A DNA stretch of 64,000 bases from Sinisalibacter aestuarii (GCF_027923545.1 NZ_BROH01000003.1:124001-188000), one strand, 5' to 3'. Shown: positions 42,275 to 52,062, numbered from the stretch's first letter. The notes: a model not told the origin generated them from the letters alone. Numbers and translations: made by a program.

Positions 42275-43753
42275 ATGTCTGCCTATGAAGAGCTGATGGC
42301 GTTCGACCGCCAGACACAGGCGCTGCGGCAAATCGCCGGGCGGCTGGGCTGGGATCAGGAAACCGTGATGCCGCGTGCGGCCGCGCCGCAGCGCGCGGAA
42401 GAATCGGAGGCGATGGAGCAGGTGCTTCATGCCCGCCGGACCGATCCGCGCCTCGGCGACTGGCTGGCCGCGATCGACGAGGCGGCGCTGGACCAGGTCG
42501 GGCGGGCCAATCTGCGCCACATCCGCCGCAGCTTCACCCGCGCCACGCGGGTGCCGGCCAGGCTGGCGGGCGAGCTGGCGCGCGTCACCTCCGAGGCGCA
42601 GGGGCAATGGGCCGAGGCGCGCGCGGCGGACGATTTCGCCGGGTTCGCGCCGGTGCTGGCGCGGATCGTGGCGCTGAAACGCGAGGAGGCGGCGGCGCTG
42701 GCGGCGGGCGGCGATCTTTACGATGCGCTGCTCGACGATTACGAGCCGGGCGCCACCGGGGCCGAGCTTCAGGCAATGTTCGACGCCCTGCGCCCCCGGC
42801 TTGTCGATCTGCGCGCGCGCATCCTCGGCGCCGCACACCAGCCCGCCGCGCTCACCGGCAGTTTCGACGAACAGGCGCAGATGAAGCTCACCCGCAGGCT
42901 CGCCAAAGCGTTTGGCTACGACATGGCCCATGGCCGGATCGACAAGGCGGTGCATCCGTTCTCGTCGGGGTCCGGCCTCGATGTGCGGATCACCACCCGC
43001 ACCAATCCCGAAGACCCGTTCGGCGCGGTCTATTCCACGATCCACGAAACCGGCCATGCCTGCTACGAGCAGCATATCGACCCGGCCTATCTGCTGACCC
43101 CGCTCGGCGCGGGCGTGTCGATGGGGGTGCATGAAAGCCAGAGCCGGATCTACGAAAACCAGCTTGGCCGCTCGCGCGCCTTCACCGGCTGGCTGTTCGG
43201 CGAATTCAAAGGCGCGTTCGGCGATCTTGCGCTTGCCGATGCCGAGGCGTTCTATGCCGCCGCCAACCGGGTGCATCCGGGCTTCATCCGCACCGAATCC
43301 GACGAGGTGCAGTACAACCTGCACGTTCTCCTGCGCTTTGATCTGGAACGCCAGATGATCGCGGGCACGCTCGATGTGGCCGATCTCGAAGAGGCGTGGA
43401 ACAGCCGGTTCGAGGCCGATTTCGGCGTGAAGGTGGAGCGCGCCTCGCAAGGCTGTTTGCAGGATGTGCACTGGTCGGTGGGGCTGTTTGGCTACTTTCC
43501 GACCTATTCGCTGGGCAATGTCTATGCGGGCTGTCTGCACAAGGCGCTGCGCGCCGACATGCCCGATCTCGACACCCACCTCGCCGCCGGCGATGCCGCG
43601 AAGCCCACCGAATGGCTGGCCGACAGGCTGCAGCGCCATGGCGGGCTTTACGAGCCGAAAGAGGTCATCACCCTTGCCTGTGGCGAGGCGCCGGGCGAAG
43701 GGCCGCTGCTCGACTACCTTGAGGCGAAGTTTTCCGAGATCTACCGGCTCTGA
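42275..43753 (+). CDS. M32-family metallocarboxypeptidase
   Basis: 492 residues. Zinc motif H-E-T-G-H near 258, followed by H-E-S-Q-S-R near 288 with the third ligand, and the family Q-Y-N-L-H region and D-V-H-W-S. It trims amino acids from peptide C-termini in the cytoplasm (Taq carboxypeptidase family). Starts one base after the ctaA stop, so it is probably read from the same transcript. Confidence 0.94.
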   Translation: MSAYEELMAFDRQTQALRQIAGRLGWDQETVMPRAAAPQRAEESEAMEQVLHARRTDPRLGDWLAAIDEAALDQVGRANLRHIRRSFTRATRVPARLAGELARVTSEAQGQWAEARAADDFAGFAPVLARIVALKREEAAALAAGGDLYDALLDDYEPGATGAELQAMFDALRPRLVDLRARILGAAHQPAALTGSFDEQAQMKLTRRLAKAFGYDMAHGRIDKAVHPFSSGSGLDVRITTRTNPEDPFGAVYSTIHETGHACYEQHIDPAYLLTPLGAGVSMGVHESQSRIYENQLGRSRAFTGWLFGEFKGAFGDLALADAEAFYAAANRVHPGFIRTESDEVQYNLHVLLRFDLERQMIAGTLDVADLEEAWNSRFEADFGVKVERASQGCLQDVHWSVGLFGYFPTYSLGNVYAGCLHKALRADMPDLDTHLAAGDAAKPTEWLADRLQRHGGLYEPKEVITLACGEAPGEGPLLDYLEAKFSEIYRL

Positions 43754-43774
43754 GCGCGCGCCGGGCGGCGCTCA
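43751..43774. terminator. Hairpin joining two convergent stop codons
   Basis: TGAGCGC and GCGCTCA pair over seven bases. The TGA of the carboxypeptidase gene is at one foot and the TGA of the minus-strand transporter at the other. There is no T run. Confidence 0.5.
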
Positions 43775-44485
43775 GGCAAAGACCGTCACCGCCAGCCCGG
43801 CGGCGAAGGCCACGGCGGCGCTGAGCCCGCCGATGGCCAGCGTTTCGCTCACGCAGCGCAGCGCCGTCTCGGCGCTGACCGACCAGCGCAACAGCCCCAG
43901 CAGGATCAGCGCGAAGGCGGTGGCAACGAGCGAGACGAGGAAGGTCGCGCTGCCGGTGGGCGCGATCAGATAGGGCAGGATCGGGATCACCCCGAAGGTG
44001 ACGAAGGCGAGAAAGGTCATCCAGGCCCGCGCCGCCGGGTTATGTGCATCCGGCGCTTCCATGCCGTGATCGTAGCGCAGGCTCAGATCGGCCATCAGGC
44101 GCGGGCTTTCGGCCAGATGATCGGCGGCGTGGCGCGCGTCGGCGGGGGGCAGCCCCTGACGGGCGAGATGCCCGGCCAGCCGTGCGGCGGCCTGTGCCGG
44201 ATCGGCCGCGGCGGCGGCCTCCGCCTCGGCATGGCGGGCGTGGAAGATATCGCGGCTCGACCGGCCAGAGAGAAATTCACCAAGCCCCATCGACACCGCA
44301 TCCGCCGTCAGGTTGGCCATGCCGAAGATCAGCACCGCCACGCTGCCGACAAGGCCCACGCCCTGTGCCTCTGCGCCCGCGAAGCCGGCGACGATGGCAA
44401 AGGTCGTGACGATCCCGTCATTGCCACCATAGACAATCTGCTTGAGGTAAGTGCGGATCGCGTCGCGCGCATTGGAGGCGGGCAT
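43772..44485 (-). CDS. VIT1/CCC1-family transporter
   Basis: 237 residues from ATG 44485; the extra in-frame codons upstream have no ribosome site. V-Y-G-G-N-D-G-I-V-T-T-F-A-I-V-A-G-F-A-G-A is the first VIT helix, then G-M-A-N-L-T-A-D-A-V-S-M-G-L-G-E-F-L-S and a helical cytosolic domain rich in A, E and H. Five predicted helices. Family members move Fe2+ or Mn2+, usually out of the cytosol. The neighbouring suf operon makes iron plausible, but the ion is not shown. Confidence 0.88.
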   Translation of the reverse strand: MPASNARDAIRTYLKQIVYGGNDGIVTTFAIVAGFAGAEAQGVGLVGSVAVLIFGMANLTADAVSMGLGEFLSGRSSRDIFHARHAEAEAAAAADPAQAAARLAGHLARQGLPPADARHAADHLAESPRLMADLSLRYDHGMEAPDAHNPAARAWMTFLAFVTFGVIPILPYLIAPTGSATFLVSLVATAFALILLGLLRWSVSAETALRCVSETLAIGGLSAAVAFAAGLAVTVFA

Positions 44486-44566
44486 ATGGCTGGCCTTGAC
44501 TATCCGGGGCTGATGCAATCCTAGCGCGCGCCGGGCGGGCCGAACAGCCCGCATTTCAGCGCAGGT

Positions 44567-44794
44567 TCAGCCGTTTTCGGCGCGGAAGGTGGCGCGCTTG
44601 GTCTCGATCAGGTCGAGCGCACGGGTCTCGGCCCGGCGCACGCGCACCGCCGTCATGTAAGCTTCTTCGAGCGTTGTCGACGAGGTGCCGATGACCTTCT
44701 TGATCTCGTCGACGATATCCGGGTTTCCGGTTTCCTCGGCCAGTTCCAGCGCCTTCTGCGCCAGCTCGTCCGCGACCCGTGCCTGGAGATCCAT
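44567..44794 (-). CDS. Conserved hypothetical protein, 75 residues
   Basis: A small soluble helical protein: M-D-L-Q-A-R-V-A-D-E-L-A-Q-K-A-L-E-L-A-E-E-T, then E-I-K-K-V-I-G-T-S-S-T-T-L-E-E-A-Y-M-T-A and E-T-R-A-L-D-L-I. No cysteines, no membrane part, no known motif. It sits 14 bases downstream of the hydrolase gene on the same strand and so probably shares its transcript. Confidence 0.75.
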   Translation of the reverse strand: MDLQARVADELAQKALELAEETGNPDIVDEIKKVIGTSSTTLEEAYMTAVRVRRAETRALDLIETKRATFRAENG

Positions 44795-44808
44795 GCCTGC
44801 CCCCGCTG

Positions 44809-45462
44809 TTATCGTGTATTCTCGGTCAGCCGGCGGCGGACATAGGTGTCGACCGCGCCGATCATCGTGTCCATATGGGCGTTTTCGAAGAAATGCCCGG
44901 CGCCTTCCACCTCGGTATGGGTGATGGTGATGCCCTTCTGCTCGTGCAGCTTGTCAACGAGCGCATGGGTGTCGGCGGGCGGCGCCACGCGGTCGGCGGT
45001 GCCGTTGATGATCAGGCCCGAAGCCGGGCAGGGGGCGAGGAACGAAAAATCGTACATGTTGGCGGGCGGCGCCACCGAGATGAAACCGGTGATCTCGGGC
45101 CGGCGCATCAGAAGCTGCATCCCGATCCAGGCGCCGAAGGAAAAGCCCGCCACCCAGCAATGCTTGGCGTTCTGGTTCATCGACTGGAGGTAGTCGAGCG
45201 CCGATGCGGCGTCGGACAATTCGCCCACGCCCTGATCGTATTCGCCCTGACTGCGGCCCACGCCGCGGAAGTTGAAGCGCAGCACGTTGAAGCCCATCTT
45301 GTGAAAGGCATAGTGCAGATTGTAGACCACCTTGTTGTTCATCGTGCCGCCGAATTGCGGATGCGGATGCAGGATGATGGCGATCGGTGCGTCTTTTTCC
45401 GCCTGTGCGTGGTAGCGGCCTTCGAGCCGGCCCTCGGGGCCGGGAAAAATCACCTCAGGCAT
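44809..45462 (-). CDS. Alpha/beta hydrolase
   Basis: 217 residues. H-P-H-P-Q-F-G-G-T-M-N-N-K-V-V near 32-46 and F-R-G-V-G-R-S-Q-G-E near 65, nucleophile elbow G-F-S-F-G-A near 106, catalytic aspartate in I-N-G-T-A-D-R and histidine in G-A-G-H-F-F. This is the compact bacterial family related to YfhR/dienelactone hydrolases; substrate unknown. Divergent from iscR; homologues beside suf genes in Rhodobacterales are likely but not tested. Confidence 0.88.
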   Translation of the reverse strand: MPEVIFPGPEGRLEGRYHAQAEKDAPIAIILHPHPQFGGTMNNKVVYNLHYAFHKMGFNVLRFNFRGVGRSQGEYDQGVGELSDAASALDYLQSMNQNAKHCWVAGFSFGAWIGMQLLMRRPEITGFISVAPPANMYDFSFLAPCPASGLIINGTADRVAPPADTHALVDKLHEQKGITITHTEVEGAGHFFENAHMDTMIGAVDTYVRRRLTENTR

Positions 45463-45494
45463 TCAGTATTGGTCTCCTTCGCGGCCCGCATTTC

Positions 45495-45523
45495 TTGACG
45501 AAAATAGTCGGGCACCATATTAC
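45495..45523 (+). promoter_or_regulatory. Sigma-70-type promoter of iscR/suf
   Basis: TTGACG and TATTAC are separated by 17 bases, close to the consensus with ideal spacing, 91 bases before the iscR start. The inverted pair TTGACG-N11-CGTCAA at 45571-45593 lies between promoter and start and could be an operator for IscR or an iron regulator. Confidence 0.6.
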
Positions 45524-45570
45524 CAAAGCAGTTCCGGACCGCCGGGACCGGGTGCGTCTCCGTTCACATA

Positions 45571-45593
45571 TTGACGAGGAGGCGAAACGTCAA
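45571..45593. promoter_or_regulatory. Inverted repeat in the iscR leader
   Basis: TTGACG and CGTCAA flank 11 bases containing AGGAGG. As the half-sites lie downstream of the promoter, a bound protein would block transcription. No known box was matched. Confidence 0.4.
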
Positions 45594-45613
45594 CGTTACA
45601 AGAGGGTTCGGCG

Positions 45614-46111
45614 ATGAAGCTTTCCACCAAGGGACGGTATGCAATGGTCGCGCTGGCCGATCTGGCGCTGCAGCCCGAGGGCACCCTGCTTTCGCTTACC
45701 GACCTCAGCAAACGGCAGAATATCTCGCTGCCCTATCTCGAACAGCTCTTCGTGAAGCTGCGCCGGGCGGGGCTTGTCGAAAGCGTGCGTGGGCCGGGCG
45801 GCGGCTACCGGCTGGCCAGGCCCTGCGCCGAGATCCGCGTGGCCGACGTGCTCGGCGCGGTCGACGAAACCGTAAGCGCGATGCATACCGGGGCCGGGGC
45901 CTCGGGCGGGCTGTCGGGCAGCCAGGCGCAATCGCTCACCAACCGGCTGTGGCAGAGCTTCTCCGCGCATGTCTATGTTTTTCTTCACCAAACCCGGCTT
46001 TCGGATGTGGTGCATAACGAATTGGCCCCGTGCCCTGCCGTGCCCTCGCTCTTTCATCTCGTCGACGAAGACCACGACGAGGCCAAACTGATCGAAGACG
46101 CCGAAAGCTGA
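45614..46111 (+). CDS. iscR: Rrf2-family regulator, IscR-like
   Basis: 165 residues. Winged helix M-K-L-S-T-K-G-R-Y-A-M-V-A-L-A with L-S-L-P-Y-L-E-Q-L-F recognition part and wing G-P-G-G-G-Y. The three clustered cysteines that hold [2Fe-2S] in E. coli IscR are absent; only C71 and C140 exist. R. sphaeroides IscR was likewise reported to bind its cluster with an unusual single cysteine. It heads the suf operon and likely represses it when Fe-S supply is enough. Confidence 0.93.
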   Translation: MKLSTKGRYAMVALADLALQPEGTLLSLTDLSKRQNISLPYLEQLFVKLRRAGLVESVRGPGGGYRLARPCAEIRVADVLGAVDETVSAMHTGAGASGGLSGSQAQSLTNRLWQSFSAHVYVFLHQTRLSDVVHNELAPCPAVPSLFHLVDEDHDEAKLIEDAES

Positions 46112-46154
46112 GGTCCGCCGTCCGGGCGGGAGGCACAAGACGAAGGAGCGGGGA

Positions 46155-47213
46155 TTGGCCAGGGTCTATCTCGACTGGAATGCCACCGCGCCGCTGAGGC
46201 CGGAGGCGCGCGCGGCAATGCTCGCGGCGATGGACGTGGTGGGCAACCCTTCCAGCGTGCACAGCGAAGGCCGCGCCGCCAAGGCGGTGATCGAAAAGGC
46301 GCGCCGTCAGGTCGCCACGGCTTTCGGGGCCGAGGGGGCGGATGTGATCTTCACCTCCGGGGCGACGGAGGCCGCGGCGCTGGCGCTGGCGGGCCGCGAT
46401 CTGGCCTGCGCGGGCATCGAGCATGATGCGGTGGCGGCCTGGTGCACGCAGAGCCTGAGCGTCGATGCCATGGGCCGGGTGAGCGTGCCCGATCCGGGCC
46501 GCGCCACGCTTCAGGCCGCCAATTCCGAAACCGGCGTGATCCAGGCGCTGCCCGATGGCCTTGCCGTCACCGACGCGACGCAAGCCTTCGGCAAGATCCC
46601 CTTCGCCTTCAACTGGTCGGGCGCCGCGATGGCGCTGATCAGCGCGCATAAGCTTGGCGGACCCAAGGGCGTGGGCGCGCTTGTGGTCAGGCGCGGCACC
46701 GAGGTTCATGCCCGCATTCTCGGCGGCGGGCAGGAGATGGGGCGGCGCTCGGGTACGGAAAACCTGATTGGAATTGCGGGCTTCGGCGCGGCAGCCGAGG
46801 CGGCGGCGCGCGATCTGGATGGCGGAATTTGGGCGGATGTATCGGAACTTAGAAACATTCTAGAAAAATCCATTGCCGAATCTGCAAATAAGACTATTTT
46901 TGTCGGGAAAGACGCGAACAGGCTCCCGAACACCTCGTGCTTCATCACGCCGGGGTGGAAGGGGGAAACCCAGGTTATGGTAATGGATCTGGCGGGGTTT
47001 GCCATATCGGCGGGCTCGGCTTGCTCCTCGGGAAAAGTCAAGGCGAGCCACACGCTCAAGGCCCTAGGGTTTGACGATGTGGCCGCTTCGAGTGCCATCC
47101 GGGTCTCGCTCGGGCCGACGACGACGCAAGACGATGTATTGCGTTTCGTCGACGCCTGGACGCGGGAAGAGAGAAAATTCCGCAACCGCCGGCAATCGGC
47201 GGCGCGGGTCTGA
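46155..47213 (+). CDS. Cysteine desulfurase, NifS/IscS-like
   Basis: 352 residues from TTG 46155 (GAAGGAGCGGGGA ahead). PLP lysine in [10 protein letters not shown] near 168, N-S-E-T-G-V near 122, and the active cysteine in G-S-A-C-S-S-G-K. It takes sulfur from cysteine for cluster assembly. It is shorter than IscS. Residues about 228-252 are coded by an AT-rich run of rare codons (46838-46905) unlike the rest. A second desulfurase, SufS, ends the same operon. Confidence 0.93.
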   Translation: MARVYLDWNATAPLRPEARAAMLAAMDVVGNPSSVHSEGRAAKAVIEKARRQVATAFGAEGADVIFTSGATEAAALALAGRDLACAGIEHDAVAAWCTQSLSVDAMGRVSVPDPGRATLQAANSETGVIQALPDGLAVTDATQAFGKIPFAFNWSGAAMALISAHKLGGPKGVGALVVRRGTEVHARILGGGQEMGRRSGTENLIGIAGFGAAAEAAARDLDGGIWADVSELRNILEKSIAESANKTIFVGKDANRLPNTSCFITPGWKGETQVMVMDLAGFAISAGSACSSGKVKASHTLKALGFDDVAASSAIRVSLGPTTTQDDVLRFVDAWTREERKFRNRRQSAARV

Positions 47214-47226
47214 CGAGGAGGGCAGC

Positions 47227-48762
47227 ATGGCCCGGAACGATGACGTGATCGTTAAGGAAGGTGTCGAGCAGGAGACTGTCGACGCCGTCCGCACGCTTGG
47301 CGACAAGTACAAATACGGCTGGGAAACCGAGATCGAGGAAGAGCGCGCGCCGAAAGGGCTCTCTGAGGATATCGTGAGGCTGATCAGCGCCAAGAACGAA
47401 GAGCCGGACTGGATGCTTGAACTGCGCCTCGCCGCCTACCAGCGCTGGTTGCAGATGAAAGAACCCGACTGGGCGATGGTCGAATACCCCGAGATCGACT
47501 TTCAGGATCAGTATTACTACGCCCGGCCCAAGAGCATGGCGGAAAAGCCGAAATCGCTCGACGAGGTCGATCCCAAGCTGCTGGCGACTTATGAAAAGCT
47601 CGGTATCCCGCTGAAGGAACAGATGATCCTCGCCGGCGTCGAGGGCGCCGACGAGGTTCCCGCCGATGGCGCCAATTCCGAGCGCAAGGTGGCGGTGGAT
47701 GCGGTGTTCGACTCGGTCTCGGTCGGCACCACCTTCAAGAAGGAGCTGGCCGAGGCCGGCGTGATCTTCTGCTCGATCTCGGAAGCGATCCGCGAGCACC
47801 CGGAACTGGTGAAGAAATACCTGTTCTCGGTCGTGCCGCAATCCGACAACTTCTATGCCACGCTCAACTCGGCGGTCTTCTCCGACGGCTCCTTCGTCTA
47901 CATCCCCGAGGGGGTGCGCTGCCCGATGGAGCTCTCCACCTATTTCCGCATCAACGCGGAGAATACCGGCCAGTTCGAGCGCACGCTGATTATCGCCGAC
48001 AAGGGCTCCTATGTGAGCTACCTCGAAGGCTGCACCGCGCCGCAGCGCGACAAGGCGCAGCTTCACGCCGCCGTGGTCGAGATCGTGATCCTCGAAGATG
48101 CCGAGGTGAAGTATTCGACGGTGCAGAACTGGTTCCCCGGCGACGAAAACGGCAAGGGCGGGATTTACAACTTCGTCACCAAGCGCGCCGATTGCCGCGG
48201 CGACCGCTCGAAGGTGATGTGGACCCAGGTGGAAACCGGCTCGGCGGTGACGTGGAAGTACCCCTCCTGCGTGCTGCGCGGCGATGACAGCCAGGGCGAA
48301 TTCTACTCGATCGCCATCACCAACAACTACCAGCAGGCCGATACCGGCACCAAGATGACGCATCTGGGCAAGAACACGAAAAGCCGGATCGTCTCGAAAG
48401 GGATCAGCGCCGGCAAGGCGCAGAACACCTATCGTGGCCTCGTTTCGATGCACCCGCGCGCCAAGAACAGCCGCAACTACACCCAGTGCGACAGCCTGCT
48501 GATCGGCGACCAATGCGGGGCGCATACCGTGCCTTACATCGAGGTGAAGAACAATTCTTCCCGCGTCGAGCACGAGGCGACCACCTCGAAGGTGGATGAC
48601 GAGCAGATGTTCTACTGCCGCCAGCGCGGCATGGACGAGGAAGAAGCGGTGGCGCTGATCGTCAACGGCTTCGCCCGTGAAGTGCTGCAGGCGCTGCCGA
48701 TGGAATTCGCCATGGAAGCCCAGCAGCTTGTGGCGATCTCGCTGGAAGGGAGCGTGGGCTGA
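47227..48762 (+). CDS. sufB: Fe-S assembly protein SufB
   Basis: 511 residues from ATG 47227 after GAGGAGGGCAGC. The family core includes [12 protein letters not shown], the late beta-helix [11 protein letters not shown] and E-H-E-A-T-T-S-K. It forms the SufBC2D scaffold on which clusters are built with sulfur from SufS. The stop overlaps the start of the next small gene by one base. Confidence 0.97.
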   Translation: MARNDDVIVKEGVEQETVDAVRTLGDKYKYGWETEIEEERAPKGLSEDIVRLISAKNEEPDWMLELRLAAYQRWLQMKEPDWAMVEYPEIDFQDQYYYARPKSMAEKPKSLDEVDPKLLATYEKLGIPLKEQMILAGVEGADEVPADGANSERKVAVDAVFDSVSVGTTFKKELAEAGVIFCSISEAIREHPELVKKYLFSVVPQSDNFYATLNSAVFSDGSFVYIPEGVRCPMELSTYFRINAENTGQFERTLIIADKGSYVSYLEGCTAPQRDKAQLHAAVVEIVILEDAEVKYSTVQNWFPGDENGKGGIYNFVTKRADCRGDRSKVMWTQVETGSAVTWKYPSCVLRGDDSQGEFYSIAITNNYQQADTGTKMTHLGKNTKSRIVSKGISAGKAQNTYRGLVSMHPRAKNSRNYTQCDSLLIGDQCGAHTVPYIEVKNNSSRVEHEATTSKVDDEQMFYCRQRGMDEEEAVALIVNGFAREVLQALPMEFAMEAQQLVAISLEGSVG

Positions 48763-48908
48763 TGCTGGCGATCTGGACATTCATCGTGCTGCTGGTGGCG
48801 GGGCTCGCCACGGCAATGACGCTGGGCTGGCGCCGTACCACCGCCCAGCCGGTCAAACAGGAACAGGAAATCTGCGGGCCGACCTGCTATCCGCGGGTCA
48901 AGCGCTGA
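48762..48908 (+). CDS. Small membrane protein inside the suf operon, 48 residues
   Basis: ATG 48762 shares one base with the sufB stop: [25 protein letters not shown], then a polar tail with Q-E-I-C-G-P-T-C-Y-P-R. One membrane helix with positive exit (inside) and a C-G-P-T-C pair of cysteines. It is in the operon between sufB and sufC with ribosome-site GGAAGGGAG ahead. I do not know the family; a cysteine pair in a Fe-S operon is suggestive. Short enough to be missed by gene finders. Confidence 0.75.
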   Translation: MLAIWTFIVLLVAGLATAMTLGWRRTTAQPVKQEQEICGPTCYPRVKR

Positions 48909-48917
48909 GGAAAGAAC

Positions 48918-49673
48918 ATGCTGAAAATCAATAACCTGCACGTCAAACTTGAGGAAGAGGACAAGCAGATCCTCAAGGGTGTCGATCTCGAAGTACCCGC
49001 CGGCGCCGTCCATGCGATCATGGGGCCGAACGGCTCGGGCAAATCCACGCTCTCCTATGTGCTCTCGGGCCGCGACGGCTATGAGGTAACGGAAGGCTCC
49101 GCCAGCCTCGACGGGATGGACCTGCTCGGCATGGAGGCCGAGGAGCGCGCGGCTGCCGGGCTGTTCCTCGCCTTCCAGTACCCGGTGGAAATCCCCGGCG
49201 TCGGCAACATGACCTTCCTGCGCACCGCCGTGAACGCGCAGCGCAAGGCGCGCGGTGAAGAAGAGATGTCGGCCGCCGATTTCCTCAAGCTGATCCGCGA
49301 GAAGGCCAGGACCCTGAAGATCGACGCCGAGATGCTGAAGCGGCCGGTCAATGTGGGCTTCTCCGGCGGCGAGAAAAAGCGCAACGAGATCCTGCAGATG
49401 GCGATGCTGGAGCCGAAGATGTGCATCCTCGACGAGACCGATTCCGGCCTCGACGTGGACGCGATGAAGCTCGTCTCCGACGGCGTGAACGCGCTGCGGG
49501 ATGAAGGCCGCTCCTTCCTCGTCATCACCCATTACCAACGTCTGCTCGACCATATCAAACCCGATGTGGTGCATATCATGGCGGCGGGCCGGATCATCAA
49601 AAGCGGCGGGCCGGAGCTGGCGCTGGAAGTCGAGCATAACGGCTACGCGGATATCCTGTCGGAGACAGCGTGA
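48918..49673 (+). CDS. sufC: Fe-S assembly ATPase SufC
   Basis: 251 residues. Walker A G-P-N-G-S-G-K-S at 36-43, ABC signature F-S-G-G-E-K-K-R, Walker B M-C-I-L-D-E-T-D-S-G-L-D. It binds SufB and SufD and drives opening of the scaffold with ATP; it is not a transporter. Confidence 0.98.
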   Translation: MLKINNLHVKLEEEDKQILKGVDLEVPAGAVHAIMGPNGSGKSTLSYVLSGRDGYEVTEGSASLDGMDLLGMEAEERAAAGLFLAFQYPVEIPGVGNMTFLRTAVNAQRKARGEEEMSAADFLKLIREKARTLKIDAEMLKRPVNVGFSGGEKKRNEILQMAMLEPKMCILDETDSGLDVDAMKLVSDGVNALRDEGRSFLVITHYQRLLDHIKPDVVHIMAAGRIIKSGGPELALEVEHNGYADILSETA

Positions 49674-50974
49674 TGAGCGCGGTGGCACAATTGAAGCAAA
49701 CGGCGCTGGCCGACCGGCTGGCGGTGCTCGAAAGCCCGGCGGGCGGTGCCTGGGCGAACGAGGCCCGGGCCGATGCGCGCGCCCGGCTTGAGGCGATGGG
49801 CCTGCCCGCCCCGCGCGATGAATACTGGCGCTTCACCCGGCCTGCGAGCCTGAACGCGCCCGTGCCGGTGCCGGCCGCGATCTTCGATCACGGCTGCGAG
49901 GCGCCCGTGTTCGGCGCGGTGGACCGGCTGACGATCGTCTTTGTCGACGGCGTCTTCGATCCGGATCAATCCGACCCGCTGGAAATGGCGGGGATCGAGA
50001 TCGAGCGGCTGGCGGATGCGGCCGGGAAAGACATTCACTGGGTGCGCGAGCTTTATGGCAAGCTGGAAGCCCGGGGGCAGGCGCCGGTCGAGCGGCCCTT
50101 TGCCGCGCTCAACACCGCCTTTGCCGCCGATGGCGTGGTGATCCGCGTCACCGGCCCGGCTGAAAAGCCGGTGAACCTCGTCTATCGCCATGAGAACGAA
50201 AATTCCGACGCGATGCTGCACCATGTGGTGAAGCTCGAAGCCGGGGCCGATCTGACCCTGCTGGAAAACGGCCCCGCCGCGGCGCGGTTCAACAAGGTGC
50301 TGGAGGTCGAGGTGGCCGATGGCGCGGCGTTCCACCATGTGCGCACACAGGGCCGCGACCATGAGCGCCAGGCGGTCACGCATGTCTTCGCCCGCCTTGG
50401 CGCGGAAAGCATCTTCAAGAGCTTCACGCTGACGGTGAACGGGCGGCTCACCCGCAATGAATGCGTGGTCGAGATGAAAGGCGACAATGCCGTTGCCCAT
50501 ATCGCCGGTGCAGCGATGGGCGATGGCAGCGACGATGCCTTTCACCATGACGATACGGTCTTCGTCACCCATGATGCCGAGAATTGCGAGAGCCGGCAGG
50601 TGTTCAAGAAGGTGCTGCGCAACGGCGCGGTGGGTGCGTTTCAGGGCAAGATCCTCGTCAAGCCCGGCGCGCAGAAAACCGATGGCTACCAGAAGTCGCA
50701 ATCGCTGCTGCTGGATGACGACAGCACCTTCCTCGCCAAGCCCGAGCTGGAAATCTACGCCGACGACGTGGCCTGTTCGCACGGCTCCACCTCCGGCGCG
50801 ATCGACGAGGAGGCGATGTTCTACCTGCGCTCGCGCGGGGTGCCGGAGCTGATCGCCACCGATCTTCTGGTGCTCGCCTTCCTTGCCGACGCCATCGCCG
50901 AGATCGAGAACCCGGCCATCGCCGACGATATCACCGGACGCCTCGACGCCTGGTTGCAACGCCGCCGGAGCTAG
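49673..50974 (+). CDS. sufD: Fe-S assembly protein SufD
   Basis: 433 residues from ATG 49673, one base into the sufC stop (a GTG three bases earlier is possible). The N-terminal helical part is followed by the beta-helix with K-V-L-R-N-G-A-V-G-A-F-Q-G-K-I and the conserved C-S-H-G-S-T-S-G-A-I-D-E-E-A-M-F-Y-L-R-S-R-G near its end. It partners SufB in the scaffold. Confidence 0.96.
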   Translation: MSAVAQLKQTALADRLAVLESPAGGAWANEARADARARLEAMGLPAPRDEYWRFTRPASLNAPVPVPAAIFDHGCEAPVFGAVDRLTIVFVDGVFDPDQSDPLEMAGIEIERLADAAGKDIHWVRELYGKLEARGQAPVERPFAALNTAFAADGVVIRVTGPAEKPVNLVYRHENENSDAMLHHVVKLEAGADLTLLENGPAAARFNKVLEVEVADGAAFHHVRTQGRDHERQAVTHVFARLGAESIFKSFTLTVNGRLTRNECVVEMKGDNAVAHIAGAAMGDGSDDAFHHDDTVFVTHDAENCESRQVFKKVLRNGAVGAFQGKILVKPGAQKTDGYQKSQSLLLDDDSTFLAKPELEIYADDVACSHGSTSGAIDEEAMFYLRSRGVPELIATDLLVLAFLADAIAEIENPAIADDITGRLDAWLQRRRS

Positions 50975-50978
50975 AGCC

Positions 50979-51458
50979 ATGGGCGTGGCCAGCGACATCC
51001 TGCGCGCCTATGCCGCCCCGCGCGAGGTGTTTCGCGCCCGTGCGGGCGAGCAGCCGCGCGAAGACCGGGCCCTGGTCATCCTGATGGTGGCCTGCCTGCT
51101 GATCTTCGTCGGCCGCTGGCCCGCGCTGCAGCGCGAGGCGATCGAGACCGGCAACGAGTTCGAAATGCTCGTGGGGGCCACGCTGCTGGCCTGGCTTTTC
51201 ATCATGCCCCTCGTGGCCTATGCGGTGGGCACGATCTCGCATCTGATCGCCAGACCGTTCGGCGGCGGCGGCAGCGCTTATTCGGCCCGCTTCGCGCTGT
51301 TCTGGGCACTGCTGGTGGCCAGCCCGCTCTGGCTTCTGGCGGGCTTGACCGAAGGGTTCACCGGCCCCGGGCTGCAAACCCGGATCGTCGGCGCGGTTGC
51401 GCTTTTGGCGTTTATCCTGCACTGGGGCATCAACCTGAGCGTAGCGGAACGGCGATGA
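50979..51458 (+). CDS. Yip1-like membrane protein, first copy
   Basis: 159 residues from ATG 50979. Four or five hydrophobic segments, with R-A-Y-A-A-P-R-E-V-F-R at the start, which is the P-x-x-x-F motif of Yip1-domain proteins. Located between sufD and sufS. Its stop overlaps the next gene (ATGA). Confidence 0.8.
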   Translation: MGVASDILRAYAAPREVFRARAGEQPREDRALVILMVACLLIFVGRWPALQREAIETGNEFEMLVGATLLAWLFIMPLVAYAVGTISHLIARPFGGGGSAYSARFALFWALLVASPLWLLAGLTEGFTGPGLQTRIVGAVALLAFILHWGINLSVAERR

Positions 51459-52062
51459 AGTTCGAGTGGGGCTATCTTTTCGGCATGGTGCTGCAAACGG
51501 TGCCGGAGCCGCGCAAGATCGCGCGCGAGGTGCAGAATCTCGGTGCTCCGCGCGCGGTGCTGTGGCAGGCGCTGCTCCTGCTGCTCGTTGCCACAACCTT
51601 CCTTGGCGTGATTTCCTCGATCCTGTTCCCGGTCGATCCGGACGCTTTCGGCGCGCTGCTGTCCGATCCGATCATGACCGGGATCGCGCAAGGTTCGGTG
51701 ACGGTGCTCACGGTGTTCGGGATCTACTGGATCGGCCGGGCGCTTGGCGGCACCGGCAGTTTCGATCAGGCGCTGCTTACGGTGATCTGGCTGCAATTCG
51801 TGCTGCTGATCGTCGAGCTTGGCGTGCTGTTTCTCGGCGTCTTCGCCCCCGGCCTCGCGCTTTTGCTCTGGGTCATGGGCATGGTGCTGACCTTCTGGAT
51901 CCTCAGCCATTTCATCGCCGAGATGCACGGGTTCCGCTCGGCGGGTGCGGTCTTTGCCGGGATCTTCATGGTGATGATCGCGCTGGCGGTGGTGATGTCG
52001 GTGGTCTTCGCGCTGATCGGCCTCGGCGTGCCGGTGGGCGCCGCTGAGATGGGAGTGAGCTG

